From Paenibacillus piri (GTDB taxonomy: Bacteria; Bacillota; Bacilli; Paenibacillales; NBRC-103111), in the NCBI RefSeq assembly GCF_004354045.1, contig NZ_SMRT01000002.1:682001-746000 (forward strand): a DNA stretch of 64,000 bases. Reading direction: 5' to 3'. The position numbers were made by a program, and so were the translations under genes. The notes under the pieces were generated by a model. That model did no database searches, was not told where the DNA came from, and saw nothing but the letters and a program-made list of their open reading frames with translations. Positions 53,573 to 62,330 of the stretch are shown here, piece after piece (positions within the stretch are counted from its first letter, which is position 1; the number at the start of each line of letters is the position of its first letter).

Positions 53573-53597
53573 AAAAACCGCGTTTGACGCGGTTTTT
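53573..53597 (+). terminator. Bidirectional terminator between convergent genes
   Basis: AAAAACCGCGT (53573-53583) and ACGCGGTTTTT (53587-53597) enclose TTG. The symmetric A5/T5 flanks let it stop both the sulfatase operon and the minus-strand gene at 53720-54016. Confidence 0.88.
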
Positions 53598-53719
53598 CTT
53601 CTGTTTCAAGAAGGCTCGCGGAGAAGTGCGGAAGACGAAAAATAAACCGGGTGAATGGCTATATCAGTAGTATGAAATACAGCGGTTAACGCTGGCAATT
53701 GGTTGACGAAAAGTATCGA

Positions 53720-54016
53720 TTATGCGCTTTGCAATATTTTCTCCTCCAAATTAGCGCGGATCATGCGGATTCTTTGCTTGACATAAAAATCGTACGCCGC
53801 TCCTTTAAGATCGCGCAGAGAGAGCTGCAGCTCAGTGTGGTTATCGATGATGACCATCGAACCGTTATCGAAAAATTTAAACGTTAAATCAAGCCAATAT
53901 GAATCGGCAGCATCCAAAATTTTTTCAATCTGACTTTCGGACATGAACTCGCTGTTCGCTATCATCAAATTTTTGTAATAATCGCGTTCAATAAATCTGG
54001 CATTCATAACCTTCAT
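53720..54016 (-). CDS. Uncharacterised small protein under LexA control
   Basis: I do not recognise this 98-residue protein. It is charged and mixed in composition, with segments FIERDYYKNLMIANSEF, QIEKILDAADSYWLDLTF, SMVIIDNHTELQLSL and a Lys/Arg-rich C-terminal helix (YVKQRIRMIRANLEEKIL). No signal peptide or membrane segment. GAGAGGGG on the minus strand selects the ATG whose first base is 54016 over the upstream ATG at 54046. Two SOS boxes cover its promoter, so it should be induced by DNA damage. It is convergent with the sulfatase operon and has no partner gene. Confidence 0.75.
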   Translation of the reverse strand: MKVMNARFIERDYYKNLMIANSEFMSESQIEKILDAADSYWLDLTFKFFDNGSMVIIDNHTELQLSLRDLKGAAYDFYVKQRIRMIRANLEEKILQSA

Positions 54017-54039
54017 TGTCTGCACCCCTCTCATAAATA

Positions 54040-54089
54040 GGAACATTTGTTCTATAAATCTATTATAGCAAACATTTGTTCGCAGTCAA
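54040..54089 (-). promoter_or_regulatory. SOS promoter with two LexA boxes
   Basis: On the minus strand, TTGACT (54089-54084) and TATAAT (54067-54062) are 16 bp apart. A LexA/DinR box CGAACAAATGTTTG (54082-54069) fills the spacer and matches the consensus CGAACRNRYGTTYG throughout. A second box, AGAACAAATGTTCC (54053-54040), lies just downstream of the -10. Confidence 0.85.
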
Positions 54090-54229
54090 CCTTTTTATTG
54101 GAATTTTCTCTCAATTTAATAGATTTCGCAATGGCTGCCTGCAATAAATGCCGCTGGCATTATTGAAGCAAACTTGCTATTCTGAGAATGTTGTTCGGAG
54201 CACGTTATACCATATGGGAGGGAAGTCAG

Positions 54230-54526
54230 TTGAAAGAAGTCATTCTAGGCATGGAAGCGGAAATAACCGAGCTGCCCTACGAAATTAAAATTGATCGCAT
54301 GTTCTATTATTTATTGAAGGATGAGGAGTCCTATCGGCTCGTGTCCAGAGCTTGTCCGCACGCAGGCGCATTGATTGAGGCGGAGGATGGGGAGCTGGTC
54401 TGTTATATGCATGGCTGGTGCTTTGATGCGCATACGGGGGATTGTTTGAATATACCCGGCAAACGTTTGGATGCTTACGGTGTCATTGCCCGGGAAGGCC
54501 AATTGATCGCGCAGTTTCAAGATTGA
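54230..54526 (+). CDS. Rieske-type 2Fe-2S protein
   Basis: The 98-residue protein has the two Rieske cluster motifs CPHAG and CYMHGW, separated by the expected number of residues. It is a small free Rieske ferredoxin-like protein, probably an electron carrier for an oxygenase or reductase not seen nearby. The TTG at 54230 follows GGGAGGGAA; the longer frame from 54188 has no site. It is divergent from the LexA-controlled gene. The 213-bp gap also holds a hairpin with arms CAATAAATGCC/GGCATTATTG at 54142-54165. Confidence 0.87.
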   Translation: MKEVILGMEAEITELPYEIKIDRMFYYLLKDEESYRLVSRACPHAGALIEAEDGELVCYMHGWCFDAHTGDCLNIPGKRLDAYGVIAREGQLIAQFQD

Positions 54527-54584
54527 TTGGGAGCGCTTTCCAATAGATCGCAATACATAAGGATAAACAAACGGGGGAAGCCAA

Positions 54585-55823
54585 TTGGGGACAAATTCCA
54601 TTGCGAGTGAAATGCCGGGCGAGCGGAGCCGGCGTCTGTCGAAAGGGTTAATTTTGTTTATGGCAACAGCCTGCGGGATGACCGTAGCTAACTTATACTA
54701 TAACCAGCCGCTTCTGGCGGATATCGGGCGCACATTTGACGTAACGGCGAAGCAGGTGGGCATCATCTCGATGCTGACCCAGATCGGATATGCGGCGGGG
54801 CTGTTTCTGTTCGTGCCTTTAGGCGATATGAGAGAGAAGCGGCAGCTGCTGTGCACGCTGCTCATAGCAGTCGCCGCTTCGCTGGCCGGCGTAGCGACCG
54901 CGCAAAACTTGCTATGGATCAGCGTCGCAAGCCTGCTGGTCGGCATTACGACGGTCATCCCGCAAATGATGATCCCGCTTGCCGCGCAGCTTGCGCCGCC
55001 TGCCGAACGGGGCAAAGTGATCGGCACGGTCATGAGCGGACTGCTCATCGGTATTTTATTAGCGAGGACCGTCTCCGGGATCGTCGGCGGAACATGGGGC
55101 TGGCGCACCATGTTCGGGATCGCGGCGGGAATGATGATAATCCTGGCGGTAATTGTAAGAAACTTTTTGCCAAAAAGCTTTCCGCAGTCGCAGTTGAACT
55201 ACAAGGAGCTGGTCCTGTCCATCGGGAAGCTGATCAGGGAGCAGAGAACGCTGCGCGAAGCTTCGATGATCGCGGCGATGCTGTTCGGAAGCTTCAGTGT
55301 GTTCTGGACCACGCTTGTATTTTATATTGAAGGAGAGCCGTACCGTTACGGCAGTGAAATTGCCGGATTGTTCGGCTTGATCGGGGTGGCGGGCGCGCTT
55401 GCGGCTCCGCTTTCCGGCAGACTGTCGGACCGGTTTGACGGCAAAACGATTATAGGCTTCGCTATCGTTATCGCGCTGCTCTCGTTCGTCTGCTTCGGGC
55501 TGTTCGGCAATCATCTGTGGGGTCTGATTCTCGGCGTATTCCTGCTTGATTTAGGTGTTCAAGGAGGGCAAATTGCCAACCAGTCGCGAATTTACAGTCT
55601 CGTTCCCGAGGCGCGAAGCCGCTTGAACACCGTTTATATGGTATCCACCTTCCTGTTCGGTTCGATAGGTTCGGCGCTGGGCAGCTTGGCTTGGAGCTTA
55701 TGGGGCTGGAACGGCGTATGCGCAGTCGGCGGGAGCATGACCGTGATCGCATTGCTGATTTGGGGCTGGCATCGGATCGGCGAACGGAGGCTGCGGAGTA
55801 CATCGAATTCAATCGGCAAATAG
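54585..55823 (+). CDS. MFS transporter
   Basis: The 412-residue protein has about twelve membrane segments. The N-terminal MATACGMTVANLYYNQPLLADIG pattern and GDMREKRQLLCTLL loop place it in the drug:H+ antiporter-like group of MFS carriers. The TTG start follows a GGGGGAA site. It lies 58 bp behind the Rieske gene, and a terminator follows it. Substrate unknown. Confidence 0.85.
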   Translation: MGTNSIASEMPGERSRRLSKGLILFMATACGMTVANLYYNQPLLADIGRTFDVTAKQVGIISMLTQIGYAAGLFLFVPLGDMREKRQLLCTLLIAVAASLAGVATAQNLLWISVASLLVGITTVIPQMMIPLAAQLAPPAERGKVIGTVMSGLLIGILLARTVSGIVGGTWGWRTMFGIAAGMMIILAVIVRNFLPKSFPQSQLNYKELVLSIGKLIREQRTLREASMIAAMLFGSFSVFWTTLVFYIEGEPYRYGSEIAGLFGLIGVAGALAAPLSGRLSDRFDGKTIIGFAIVIALLSFVCFGLFGNHLWGLILGVFLLDLGVQGGQIANQSRIYSLVPEARSRLNTVYMVSTFLFGSIGSALGSLAWSLWGWNGVCAVGGSMTVIALLIWGWHRIGERRLRSTSNSIGK

Positions 55824-55837
55824 TGCCATTGTGCACT

Positions 55838-55872
55838 GGCGCATCCTATCGTTAGGGTGTGCCGTTTTTGTG
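55838..55872 (+). terminator. Terminator after the MFS gene
   Basis: GGCGCATCCTA and TAGGGTGTGCC pair around a short CG loop, with a few mismatches, and are followed by GTTTTTG. Confidence 0.75.
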
Positions 55873-55947
55873 TCCGATATCAAGCAGAATGAACCCGAAC
55901 AAGGCTCTACATCGATCCCATCACAGGTATCGCGCAACTATCCTTGG

Positions 55948-55986
55948 TTGACTTTTAATAAACAAACATATACTATGTCTATAGTA
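55948..55986 (+). promoter_or_regulatory. Promoter with overlapping inverted repeat for the DUF2087 gene
   Basis: TTGACT (55948-55953) and TATACT (55969-55974) are 15 bp apart. TACTAT (55971-55976) and ATAGTA (55981-55986) form an inverted repeat on the -10, a candidate operator for autoregulation. Confidence 0.45.
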
Positions 55987-56016
55987 ATATAAACGTATTA
56001 AGGATGTGTTTGCATC

Positions 56017-56772
56017 ATGGAAGTATCGGATCGTTTTTGGAGCGCGTCTCTTGAGGAATTGAAAAGCGGCTATCAACGTGAAGGGGACCATTGGTTCTGT
56101 TTGCTTTGCGGCAAAAGCTTCGAACAAGGAATTATTTATTCGGATGAAGGCACGCTTTACGAGGCCGAAAGATTTGTGCGCGTACACATCGAACGGGCTC
56201 ACCGGTCCGTATTTGAATATTTGATCCATCTGGATAAAAAACTGACAGGACTTACCGACCATCAAAATAGTTTGCTGCGCCTGTTTTTTCAAGGGAAAAG
56301 CGATGCCGAAGTACAGAAGGAGCTCGGAATCGGCAGTGCTTCGACCATCAGAAATCATCGCTTTGCCTTGAAGGAAAAAGAACGCCAGGCGAAAGTATAT
56401 TTGGCCATGATGGAGCTGTTGAAGGAAAAGGACAGCCATGCCCCGGCCTTCCTTGATATCCATAAGTCGGCGACGATGGTCGATGAGCGTTATAATGTGA
56501 CGCGGGAAGAAAAGGAGCAAATATTGAATAAATATTTTCCCGAAGGAACGGATGGCCCGCTTAAAGCTTTTTCCAGAAGGGAGAAGCATAAGCTGGTCGT
56601 GCTCCGTGAGATCGTCAAAAGATTCAACCCCGGGCAAGTTTACGATGAAAAAGAAATCAATCAAATTTTAGGCGGCGTATATTCGGATTTCGTCACACTG
56701 CGGAGATATTTAATCGATTACGGATTTATGGACCGCAAGGCGGACGGCAGCGAATATTGGCTGAAAGCATAA
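56017..56772 (+). CDS. DUF2087 domain transcriptional regulator-like protein
   Basis: The 251-residue protein has a possible zinc finger near the start (CLLCGKSF with two later His), a LuxR-like helix-turn-helix in the middle (LTDHQNSLLRLFFQGKSDAEVQKELGIGSASTIRNH) and a C-terminal DUF2087 region (RFNPGQVYDEKEINQIL, DFVTLRRYLIDYGFM). It is probably a DNA-binding regulator. It is followed after 27 bp by a GIY-YIG gene, a pairing seen in other Bacillales as far as I recall. Confidence 0.82.
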   Translation: MEVSDRFWSASLEELKSGYQREGDHWFCLLCGKSFEQGIIYSDEGTLYEAERFVRVHIERAHRSVFEYLIHLDKKLTGLTDHQNSLLRLFFQGKSDAEVQKELGIGSASTIRNHRFALKEKERQAKVYLAMMELLKEKDSHAPAFLDIHKSATMVDERYNVTREEKEQILNKYFPEGTDGPLKAFSRREKHKLVVLREIVKRFNPGQVYDEKEINQILGGVYSDFVTLRRYLIDYGFMDRKADGSEYWLKA

Positions 56773-56799
56773 TCAATTTCGGAGAAGGAGAAGATAGGC

Positions 56800-57141
56800 A
56801 TGAATCGCAGAAAAGAGCTGGTGCAGCAATATAAGGAGATCAAAACCGAAGCCGGCGTTTTTCAAATCAGAAATACGGTCAATAACAAAGTCTTTATCGG
56901 CAGCACAAAAAACCTGAAAACGTTAAACGGCAAAACATTTGCGTTGAAGGCAGGCACCCACCTGAACCGTCAGCTGCAAAACGAATGGAACGAATACGGC
57001 GCCGATGCGTTTGTCATTGAAACGTTGGAAGTGCTCGCCCGCAAAGAAACCGGCTATTTCGACGAAAAGGATGCGCTCAAAAAGCTGGAGGACAAATGGC
57101 TTCAACAAGTGCAACCGTACGGGATGCGCGGATACAACTAA
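56800..57141 (+). CDS. GIY-YIG nuclease family protein
   Basis: The 113-residue protein has the two halves of the GIY-YIG motif as GVFQI and KVFIGSTKN, then the conserved Arg/Lys and Glu region (LEDKWLQQVQ). The family motif is changed (GVF for GIY, FIG for YIG), which is common in small stand-alone members of uncertain activity. AGAAGGAGAAG precedes the ATG. Cotranscribed with the DUF2087 gene. Confidence 0.82.
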   Translation: MNRRKELVQQYKEIKTEAGVFQIRNTVNNKVFIGSTKNLKTLNGKTFALKAGTHLNRQLQNEWNEYGADAFVIETLEVLARKETGYFDEKDALKKLEDKWLQQVQPYGMRGYN

Positions 57142-57200
57142 ATGGCATAAACAATTAATGAGATTAAATAATAGAAAACCGGGATATGACAAATGGAAGA

Positions 57201-57226
57201 AAACCTGCGGACGAGCGCGGGTTTTT
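57201..57226 (+). terminator. Rho-independent terminator after the GIY-YIG gene
   Basis: AAACCTGCG and GCGCGGGTTT pair with a one-base bulge around GACGA-type loop, followed by five T. Confidence 0.75.
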
Positions 57227-57309
57227 CGTTTGTATACGGACAGCGATCGAGTCGCCGCATTAAATAATTGTAAACATTGTTGTAGTCATGCTGCCAATTA
57301 CGATCTATA

Positions 57310-58527
57310 ATGTTACTGTTCGATTACATAAGTATAAGGCAGGCGTTGCACTTGATCATTTACATCATCTATGCGATAAGCGTTATTAATCAGATGATCG
57401 TTGCCGGAACGAAACCGGTTGTATCACTGTACGCATCCAAGCTCGGAGCGACGCCGCTCGAAATTGGCATTATCGTTGCTATATTCGCTTTCTTGCCCGC
57501 TTTTCTGGCGATTCATATCGGAAAATGGATCGATCGTTACGGAATCCGCAGACTCGTATCCTTGGGCGGGATCGGCCTGCTGATCGCGTTGATCGCGCCT
57601 GTGGCGTACCCTCATTTTCTCACGTTCGTATTTTCCCAAGGAATGATGGGTGTCGCGTTTACCTTTCAAGTGGTGGCCATGCAAAAAAGAATCGGCACGA
57701 CGGATAACATTGAGAAGCGAATCGCGACCTTCAGTCTTGCCGGATCGCTTGGCGCGATGGTCGGCCCGGCGATGAGCACTTTTTTGTACGAGCATTACGA
57801 TTTCCGGTTCTCGTACATGATAAATGCCGTTTTTTGCTTCATTGCCATCGTTATCGTGCATTTGGTCACGCGGAGCTCCTGGGAAATCGCCAAGGGGGAC
57901 GACGCCGCAGCCGACGGACCGGCGGACAGCTCCAACGGAGGCAGCATTTGGAATATGTTGAGGCAGCGGGATTTACGCAACGCGGTAATCATCAGCGGAC
58001 TCATGCTGTCGAACCGCGAAATATTTGCGGCTTATTTTCCATTGCTGGGGGAGAAAATGAATTTGAGCCCTTCGATGATCGGCATTATATTGTCGATTAT
58101 GGGCGCCGCATCGATGATTATCCGGATGACGCAGCCTTACCTGGTGCGGCGTTTCGGCAGAATGAACGTACTTACCTGGGCGCTGTATATAAGCGGAGCT
58201 ATTTATATTATGACGCCCTCCATTCCGCTCGCTGTCGTACTGACCGTACTGATCGCTATTCTTGGAGCCGGACTTGGGCTCGGACAACCGCTCAGCCTGT
58301 CCTACACGATTCAGGTAAGTCCGCTTGAACGGCGGGGAGAGGTGCTTGGGCTGCGCATTACGTTCAACAGGGCTTCGCAATTTATCGTTCCGCTCGTTTT
58401 CGGGTCGATCGGCGGGGTGGCAGGTATAACCGCGATTTTTTGGGCAAGCGGCCTGCTGCTGCTGTTAGGCGGGTGGATGACCCGAAGCAAGCCGGTCGGA
58501 TACAATAAAATCGAAGGGAGCTCTTAA
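57310..58527 (+). CDS. MFS transporter
   Basis: The 405-residue protein has about twelve hydrophobic segments and the MFS loop pattern IDRYGIRRLVSLGG. The C-terminal half (SLSYTIQVSPLERRGEVLGLR) fits multidrug or sugar-efflux type MFS carriers. The start is unclear: ATG 57310 has no ribosome site, and a TTG at 57352 follows AAGGCAGG and would remove a short polar leader. Substrate unknown. Confidence 0.83.
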   Translation: MLLFDYISIRQALHLIIYIIYAISVINQMIVAGTKPVVSLYASKLGATPLEIGIIVAIFAFLPAFLAIHIGKWIDRYGIRRLVSLGGIGLLIALIAPVAYPHFLTFVFSQGMMGVAFTFQVVAMQKRIGTTDNIEKRIATFSLAGSLGAMVGPAMSTFLYEHYDFRFSYMINAVFCFIAIVIVHLVTRSSWEIAKGDDAAADGPADSSNGGSIWNMLRQRDLRNAVIISGLMLSNREIFAAYFPLLGEKMNLSPSMIGIILSIMGAASMIIRMTQPYLVRRFGRMNVLTWALYISGAIYIMTPSIPLAVVLTVLIAILGAGLGLGQPLSLSYTIQVSPLERRGEVLGLRITFNRASQFIVPLVFGSIGGVAGITAIFWASGLLLLLGGWMTRSKPVGYNKIEGSS

Positions 58528-58696
58528 GACGACGGTGAATGTTACGGAAACTTTCCCGGATATTGAAGCCGGGCATTGGCATGAACCGGATTCGGGCAGA
58601 GCTCCCGTTCGGAAGCCCGGTTGTCGCGGTCGGCGGTAGCGCTGTATCCGTATGGACTTGCAAATTGAAGTCTAATAACCAGAGAAGAGGGACGAA

Positions 58697-59059
58697 ATGA
58701 TCGCTCAAGCCGTCATTATCCAGGATCGCAAAGTGTTGATGGTACAGCAATATGTGCAGAGAGGGGACATCGTCTGGAATTATCCCGGCGGCGGTATCGA
58801 ACCTTCCGAATCGCCCGAGCAGGCGTGCATCAGGGAGGTTAAGGAAGAGACCGGCTATGACGTCAGGCTGATTGAGCTGCTTCACCTGCATAACGATAAA
58901 TACACCTTCAGCGCCGAGATTGTGGGCGGCGAGCTGTTTGTAGACAAGAGCCAGGAGCATAATCAGGATATTGTGGAAGCCGCCTGGATCGGTCTGCATG
59001 ATACGGACAAGTTCGACGCTTATACAAGACCTTTTCTTGAAACGATGAGGCTCATATAA
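58697..59059 (+). CDS. Nudix hydrolase 1
   Basis: The 120-residue protein carries the full Nudix box (GGGIEPSESPEQACIRE then VKEETGYDV) with the metal-binding Glu residues. Nudix enzymes hydrolyse nucleoside diphosphates linked to another moiety. AGAAGAGGGA precedes the ATG. The 169 bp upstream hold no gene I can support. It is the first of four Nudix genes in the last 5.3 kb of the window. Confidence 0.9.
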   Translation: MIAQAVIIQDRKVLMVQQYVQRGDIVWNYPGGGIEPSESPEQACIREVKEETGYDVRLIELLHLHNDKYTFSAEIVGGELFVDKSQEHNQDIVEAAWIGLHDTDKFDAYTRPFLETMRLI

Positions 59060-59167
59060 TTCAAGCGTGACGGATTAACAGATGCTTGTCAAAAGATGAA
59101 ATGGAATGCGGGGAGGTATATAATACAAGTACACACTATTTTTAAATTTTCATATTGAGGTGACGAT

Positions 59168-59659
59168 TTGAAGAAGCTTTTTGCCCAAACTTTATTGGTC
59201 GGTCTAACGGCGGCAGCCTTGACAGCATGCACTTCCGCCAAAGAAACTGCGCACACAGGACATGCGGCGGCGGAGCATGCACAAGGCGATTTGCAGGAGA
59301 AAACCGCCTCGCTGCAGGAGCTTCCGCAATTTCTGAAAAATCAGCGCGAGGAGATCCGTCTTGTGTATCAAATAGCCGGCACTCATGCCAAGCTGCTGCA
59401 GCATATCCCTTGTTATTGCGGCTGCGGGGAAAGCGTCGGCCATCAAAGCAACAAAAATTGTTTCATCAAGGAAATCAATCAGGACGGGTCCGTCGTATGG
59501 GATGATCATGGAACGAGATGCGGCGTATGTCTTAATATCGCAGTCGAATCGGCCAGATTGAACAAGGACGGGCTATCGGATAAAGAGATTCGGGATTACA
59601 TCGACGGTAAATATAAAAGCGGCTTCGCCAAACCGACACCTACGCCGATGCCTGTGTAA
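59168..59659 (+). CDS. PCYCGC-motif lipoprotein
   Basis: The 163-residue protein has a signal peptide with lipobox LTAC (Cys21) and the family motif PCYCGCG followed by GHQSNKNCF and RCGVCLNIA, a Cys pattern likely to bind metal or form disulfides. PCYCGC proteins are found outside the membrane in Bacillales and their role is unclear. TGAGGTGA precedes the TTG start and a TATAAT lies at 59119-59124. Confidence 0.87.
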   Translation: MKKLFAQTLLVGLTAAALTACTSAKETAHTGHAAAEHAQGDLQEKTASLQELPQFLKNQREEIRLVYQIAGTHAKLLQHIPCYCGCGESVGHQSNKNCFIKEINQDGSVVWDDHGTRCGVCLNIAVESARLNKDGLSDKEIRDYIDGKYKSGFAKPTPTPMPV

Positions 59660-59680
59660 CGCTGAATCAGGGGGACGTCT

Positions 59681-60205
59681 ATGAAAATCCGGATCATCGG
59701 TTCCTGCGGCAGCGGAAAGTCCAGCGCGGCCATGATGCTTTCGATGCGCTACGGAATCCCTTTCTACGAAATGGACAACCTAGTATGGGATAGAACTTTT
59801 CCCGAAAACCGCAGACGTCCCGAAGCCGAGCGAAATGCCATGTTACTGGAAATCATGAATAAAGACGCATGGATTATCGAAGGGGTTCACTCCGCGTGGG
59901 GACTCGAGAGCTTTGCTATGGCCGATCTCATCTTTATTTTGCATCCGCATGTGTTGGTTAGGGATTACCGGATTCTGCGGAGGTTTTTCCGCAGCCGGAC
60001 CGGCATCGAGCCTTGGAATTACAAGCAGTCGGTCCGGAATCTATGGAAGATGATCGTCAAATGGAATCATGGATTCGATCTTGCCGATACGCTGGAGCTT
60101 ACAAGCGAGCATAGCGCAAAACGATACATCGTACGAAGCAGGGAAGACATGGACGTCCATATTCGCAGTCGTTTCGGAAACGTAACGGCCGCAAAGTCCG
60201 TATAA
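59681..60205 (+). CDS. P-loop kinase-like protein (topology modulation/FlaR-like)
   Basis: The 174-residue protein has the Walker A GSCGSGKSS at residues 7-15 and a nucleoside-kinase-like pattern MDNLVWDRTF, then WIIEGVHSAWG and LVRDYRILRRFF. This matches the small P-loop proteins annotated as topology modulation or adenylate kinase-like. Substrate unknown. It is 21 bp behind the lipoprotein gene. Confidence 0.8.
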   Translation: MKIRIIGSCGSGKSSAAMMLSMRYGIPFYEMDNLVWDRTFPENRRRPEAERNAMLLEIMNKDAWIIEGVHSAWGLESFAMADLIFILHPHVLVRDYRILRRFFRSRTGIEPWNYKQSVRNLWKMIVKWNHGFDLADTLELTSEHSAKRYIVRSREDMDVHIRSRFGNVTAAKSV

Positions 60206-60271
60206 GTGATCATGTTCGGTTAAGCCGGCGCTTCATTTGAAAAATGATTAAAGAAAAGGTGACCCATCCGT

Positions 60272-60862
60272 ATGAGCTGGATAGACAAGCTGACCGGGCT
60301 GACCTGGGAAGACATTGAGCTGTTATTGTTCCGGTTTGAGGCGCTTGGCCCTGTGCCGGGTGTTTTGGCGACGTTCATCGAATCGATCGTGCCTATACTG
60401 CCGTTAATTGCGATCATTGTCGCCAACGTGAATGCATACGGAATTTGGGAAGGCGCCTTGCTCTCATGGATCGGTGTTGTAGCCGGAGCTTTCTGCGTTT
60501 TTTTGTTTTTCCGGAAATTCGGCAGCCGCTTTCGCAGTTTCGTCGAACGTAAATATCCGCGATCGCAAAAATTTATCGTTTGGGTCGAGCAGCACGGCTT
60601 TACCCCGATATTCGTGCTCGCCTGCTTTCCGTTTACGCCGTCCGCTTTCGTGAACATTGTAGCGGGCGTTTCCAAGCTGCCGGCCAAAGTGTTTTTAATT
60701 GCAACCGCGCTCGGCAAAGCCATCATGATCCTGATGGTTGCTGTCGCCGGACATGATCTGGGCAACCTGCTCAATCAGCCTTGGAAAATGGCCGCAATCG
60801 GCATCCTGCTTGTATTGATCTGGTTTATGGGACGGAAACTTGAATCGCGATACACCCGATAG
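60272..60862 (+). CDS. VTT (DedA/TVP38-like) membrane protein
   Basis: The 196-residue protein has five or so hydrophobic segments and the VTT-domain pattern FIESIVPILPLIAIIVANVNAYG, FRKFGSRFRSFVERKYP and ACFPFTPSAFVNIVAGVSKLP. DedA-type proteins are linked to lipid scrambling and membrane homeostasis. AAAAGGTGA precedes the ATG and a terminator follows. Confidence 0.85.
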   Translation: MSWIDKLTGLTWEDIELLLFRFEALGPVPGVLATFIESIVPILPLIAIIVANVNAYGIWEGALLSWIGVVAGAFCVFLFFRKFGSRFRSFVERKYPRSQKFIVWVEQHGFTPIFVLACFPFTPSAFVNIVAGVSKLPAKVFLIATALGKAIMILMVAVAGHDLGNLLNQPWKMAAIGILLVLIWFMGRKLESRYTR

Positions 60863-60879
60863 CTCTATAGGGATGAAGG

Positions 60880-60919
60880 ACTCGATTGCGCCGCCGCGGC
60901 GCGAATTCGGGTCTTTTTA
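60880..60919 (+). terminator. Rho-independent terminator after the VTT gene
   Basis: GACTCGATTGCGCCG and CGGCGCGAATTCGGGTC pair with a few mismatches around CCG, followed by five T. The 260 bp to the next start codon hold no gene I can support. Confidence 0.8.
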
Positions 60920-61180
60920 GTATGTGTTAGGGGACTCCGAGTCCGAAGCTTGTAAAAATGCCGATCGCTTGGAGACGCGATGCAACGGGCCTGAGAAGGC
61001 TGTCGATTAAACGGGGATAAGGCTTGGAGGATGGCTCAGGGCGAGTTATGCTATCGGGGACTCAACCTTGCAACCGTTCTCATTTTGAGAATGAAACGAT
61101 GTCTTTTTCCTATTTTTTATCTCGCGGCGAGTGGAATAAAATGGATGAAAGGGTGCAGCAAATTAAAGGAGGATGGTTTA

Positions 61181-61678
61181 ATGCCGGAAAGCTTTTGGGA
61201 TTCATATGTAGGCCAGCTTCGTCAGGCTGTGGGGCATCGCAAATTGATCATACCGTCGATTCGCGCCTTAATTTTGAACGACTTGGGGCAGCTGTTGTTT
61301 ATTAAGCGACGGGGCAGCCGTCAATGGGCGCTGCCGGCGGGAGGGATCGAGCTGGACGAATCGATTTACGATTGTCTGCAGCGCGAGGTGAGGGAAGAAA
61401 CCGGACTCGAGGTACATCAGGCGACATTCATCGCCTTATACTCTGGGCCGAAGCATTCGGTCGTCAATAGTTATGGCGACGCGTATCAAGGCTGTGAGTT
61501 TTTATTCCGGGTGGACCGCTGGTCCGGCACTATTGCGCAATCGACCGACGAGACGGTGGACGCCGCCTTTTTTTCGCTCAATGCACTGCCGCAGATCGAA
61601 CCGGGCTATTGGCGTGAACATCAGCAGGAGGTGTTAGGACATTTTAGAGCGTTTCAGGGAACTCCTTTTATTGATTAG
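61181..61678 (+). CDS. Nudix hydrolase 2
   Basis: The 165-residue protein has the Nudix box GGIELDESIYDCLQRE with VREETGLEV. AAAGGAGG at 61165-61172 selects ATG 61181; the frame is open to 61031 upstream but without a site and with an unlikely leader. Substrate unknown. Confidence 0.88.
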   Translation: MPESFWDSYVGQLRQAVGHRKLIIPSIRALILNDLGQLLFIKRRGSRQWALPAGGIELDESIYDCLQREVREETGLEVHQATFIALYSGPKHSVVNSYGDAYQGCEFLFRVDRWSGTIAQSTDETVDAAFFSLNALPQIEPGYWREHQQEVLGHFRAFQGTPFID

Positions 61679-61825
61679 GTGCTGGAAATGCCGAAAGACC
61701 GCCTGGGCAGCGAACGCTTATTAGGCTCCATTGAGTAAAATAGAGGAAAAGGTCCCTGACGGCACGAATGATACATGTAAACTGAGGAAGCAATCACTTG
61801 AATCGGATTGGGAAAGGATGTTGGG

Positions 61826-62245
61826 ATGAAGAACGTTAAGGTCGCTTATTCGCTTATTTACAACGAGGATGATCGGAAAATATTGGTAGTGTACAACCAA
61901 GATTCGAACCGCTGGTCTTTGCCTGGAGGGGCGGTTGAACAAGGAGAAACCTTGGAGCAGGCGGTCATCAGGGAGACGTATGAAGAAACAGGACTTACGG
62001 TAGCTATCGAACATATTGCAGGTATACGGGAATGTTTTTTCGAGAAGCAGCAGGAGCATGTGTTGTTTATTATTTTCCGGACCGAAATTACCGGGGGCAC
62101 TATTCACATTCAGTATCCGGACGAAATTTCCGAGATTTGTTGGGTCAGCCCGGACGAAGTCGTCAGCCTGATGCCCTATTATGAGGGCCAGCTTGAGGCG
62201 ATGCTGCATGCTTCATCGGTGTATACTTTTGAAGGAAATAGATAG
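61826..62245 (+). CDS. Nudix hydrolase 3
   Basis: The 139-residue protein has the box GGAVEQGETLEQAVIRE with TYEETGLTV. AAAGGA at 61813-61818 supports ATG 61826 over the in-frame TTG 61808. It differs enough from its Nudix neighbours that tandem duplication would have to be old. Confidence 0.88.
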   Translation: MKNVKVAYSLIYNEDDRKILVVYNQDSNRWSLPGGAVEQGETLEQAVIRETYEETGLTVAIEHIAGIRECFFEKQQEHVLFIIFRTEITGGTIHIQYPDEISEICWVSPDEVVSLMPYYEGQLEAMLHASSVYTFEGNR

Positions 62246-62330
62246 ATAGGCAACGGATCGACAATATGCAGGAGCATTAAGCGGTCCAAGCTGAATTTTT
62301 ACCGGTGTTTTTTGAAGTGGAGGCGAGCTA

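Noticed and set aside
58528-58696. Possible minus-strand gene remnant between the MFS and first Nudix genes
   Set aside because: No frame keeps a recognisable motif, and the stretch is short.
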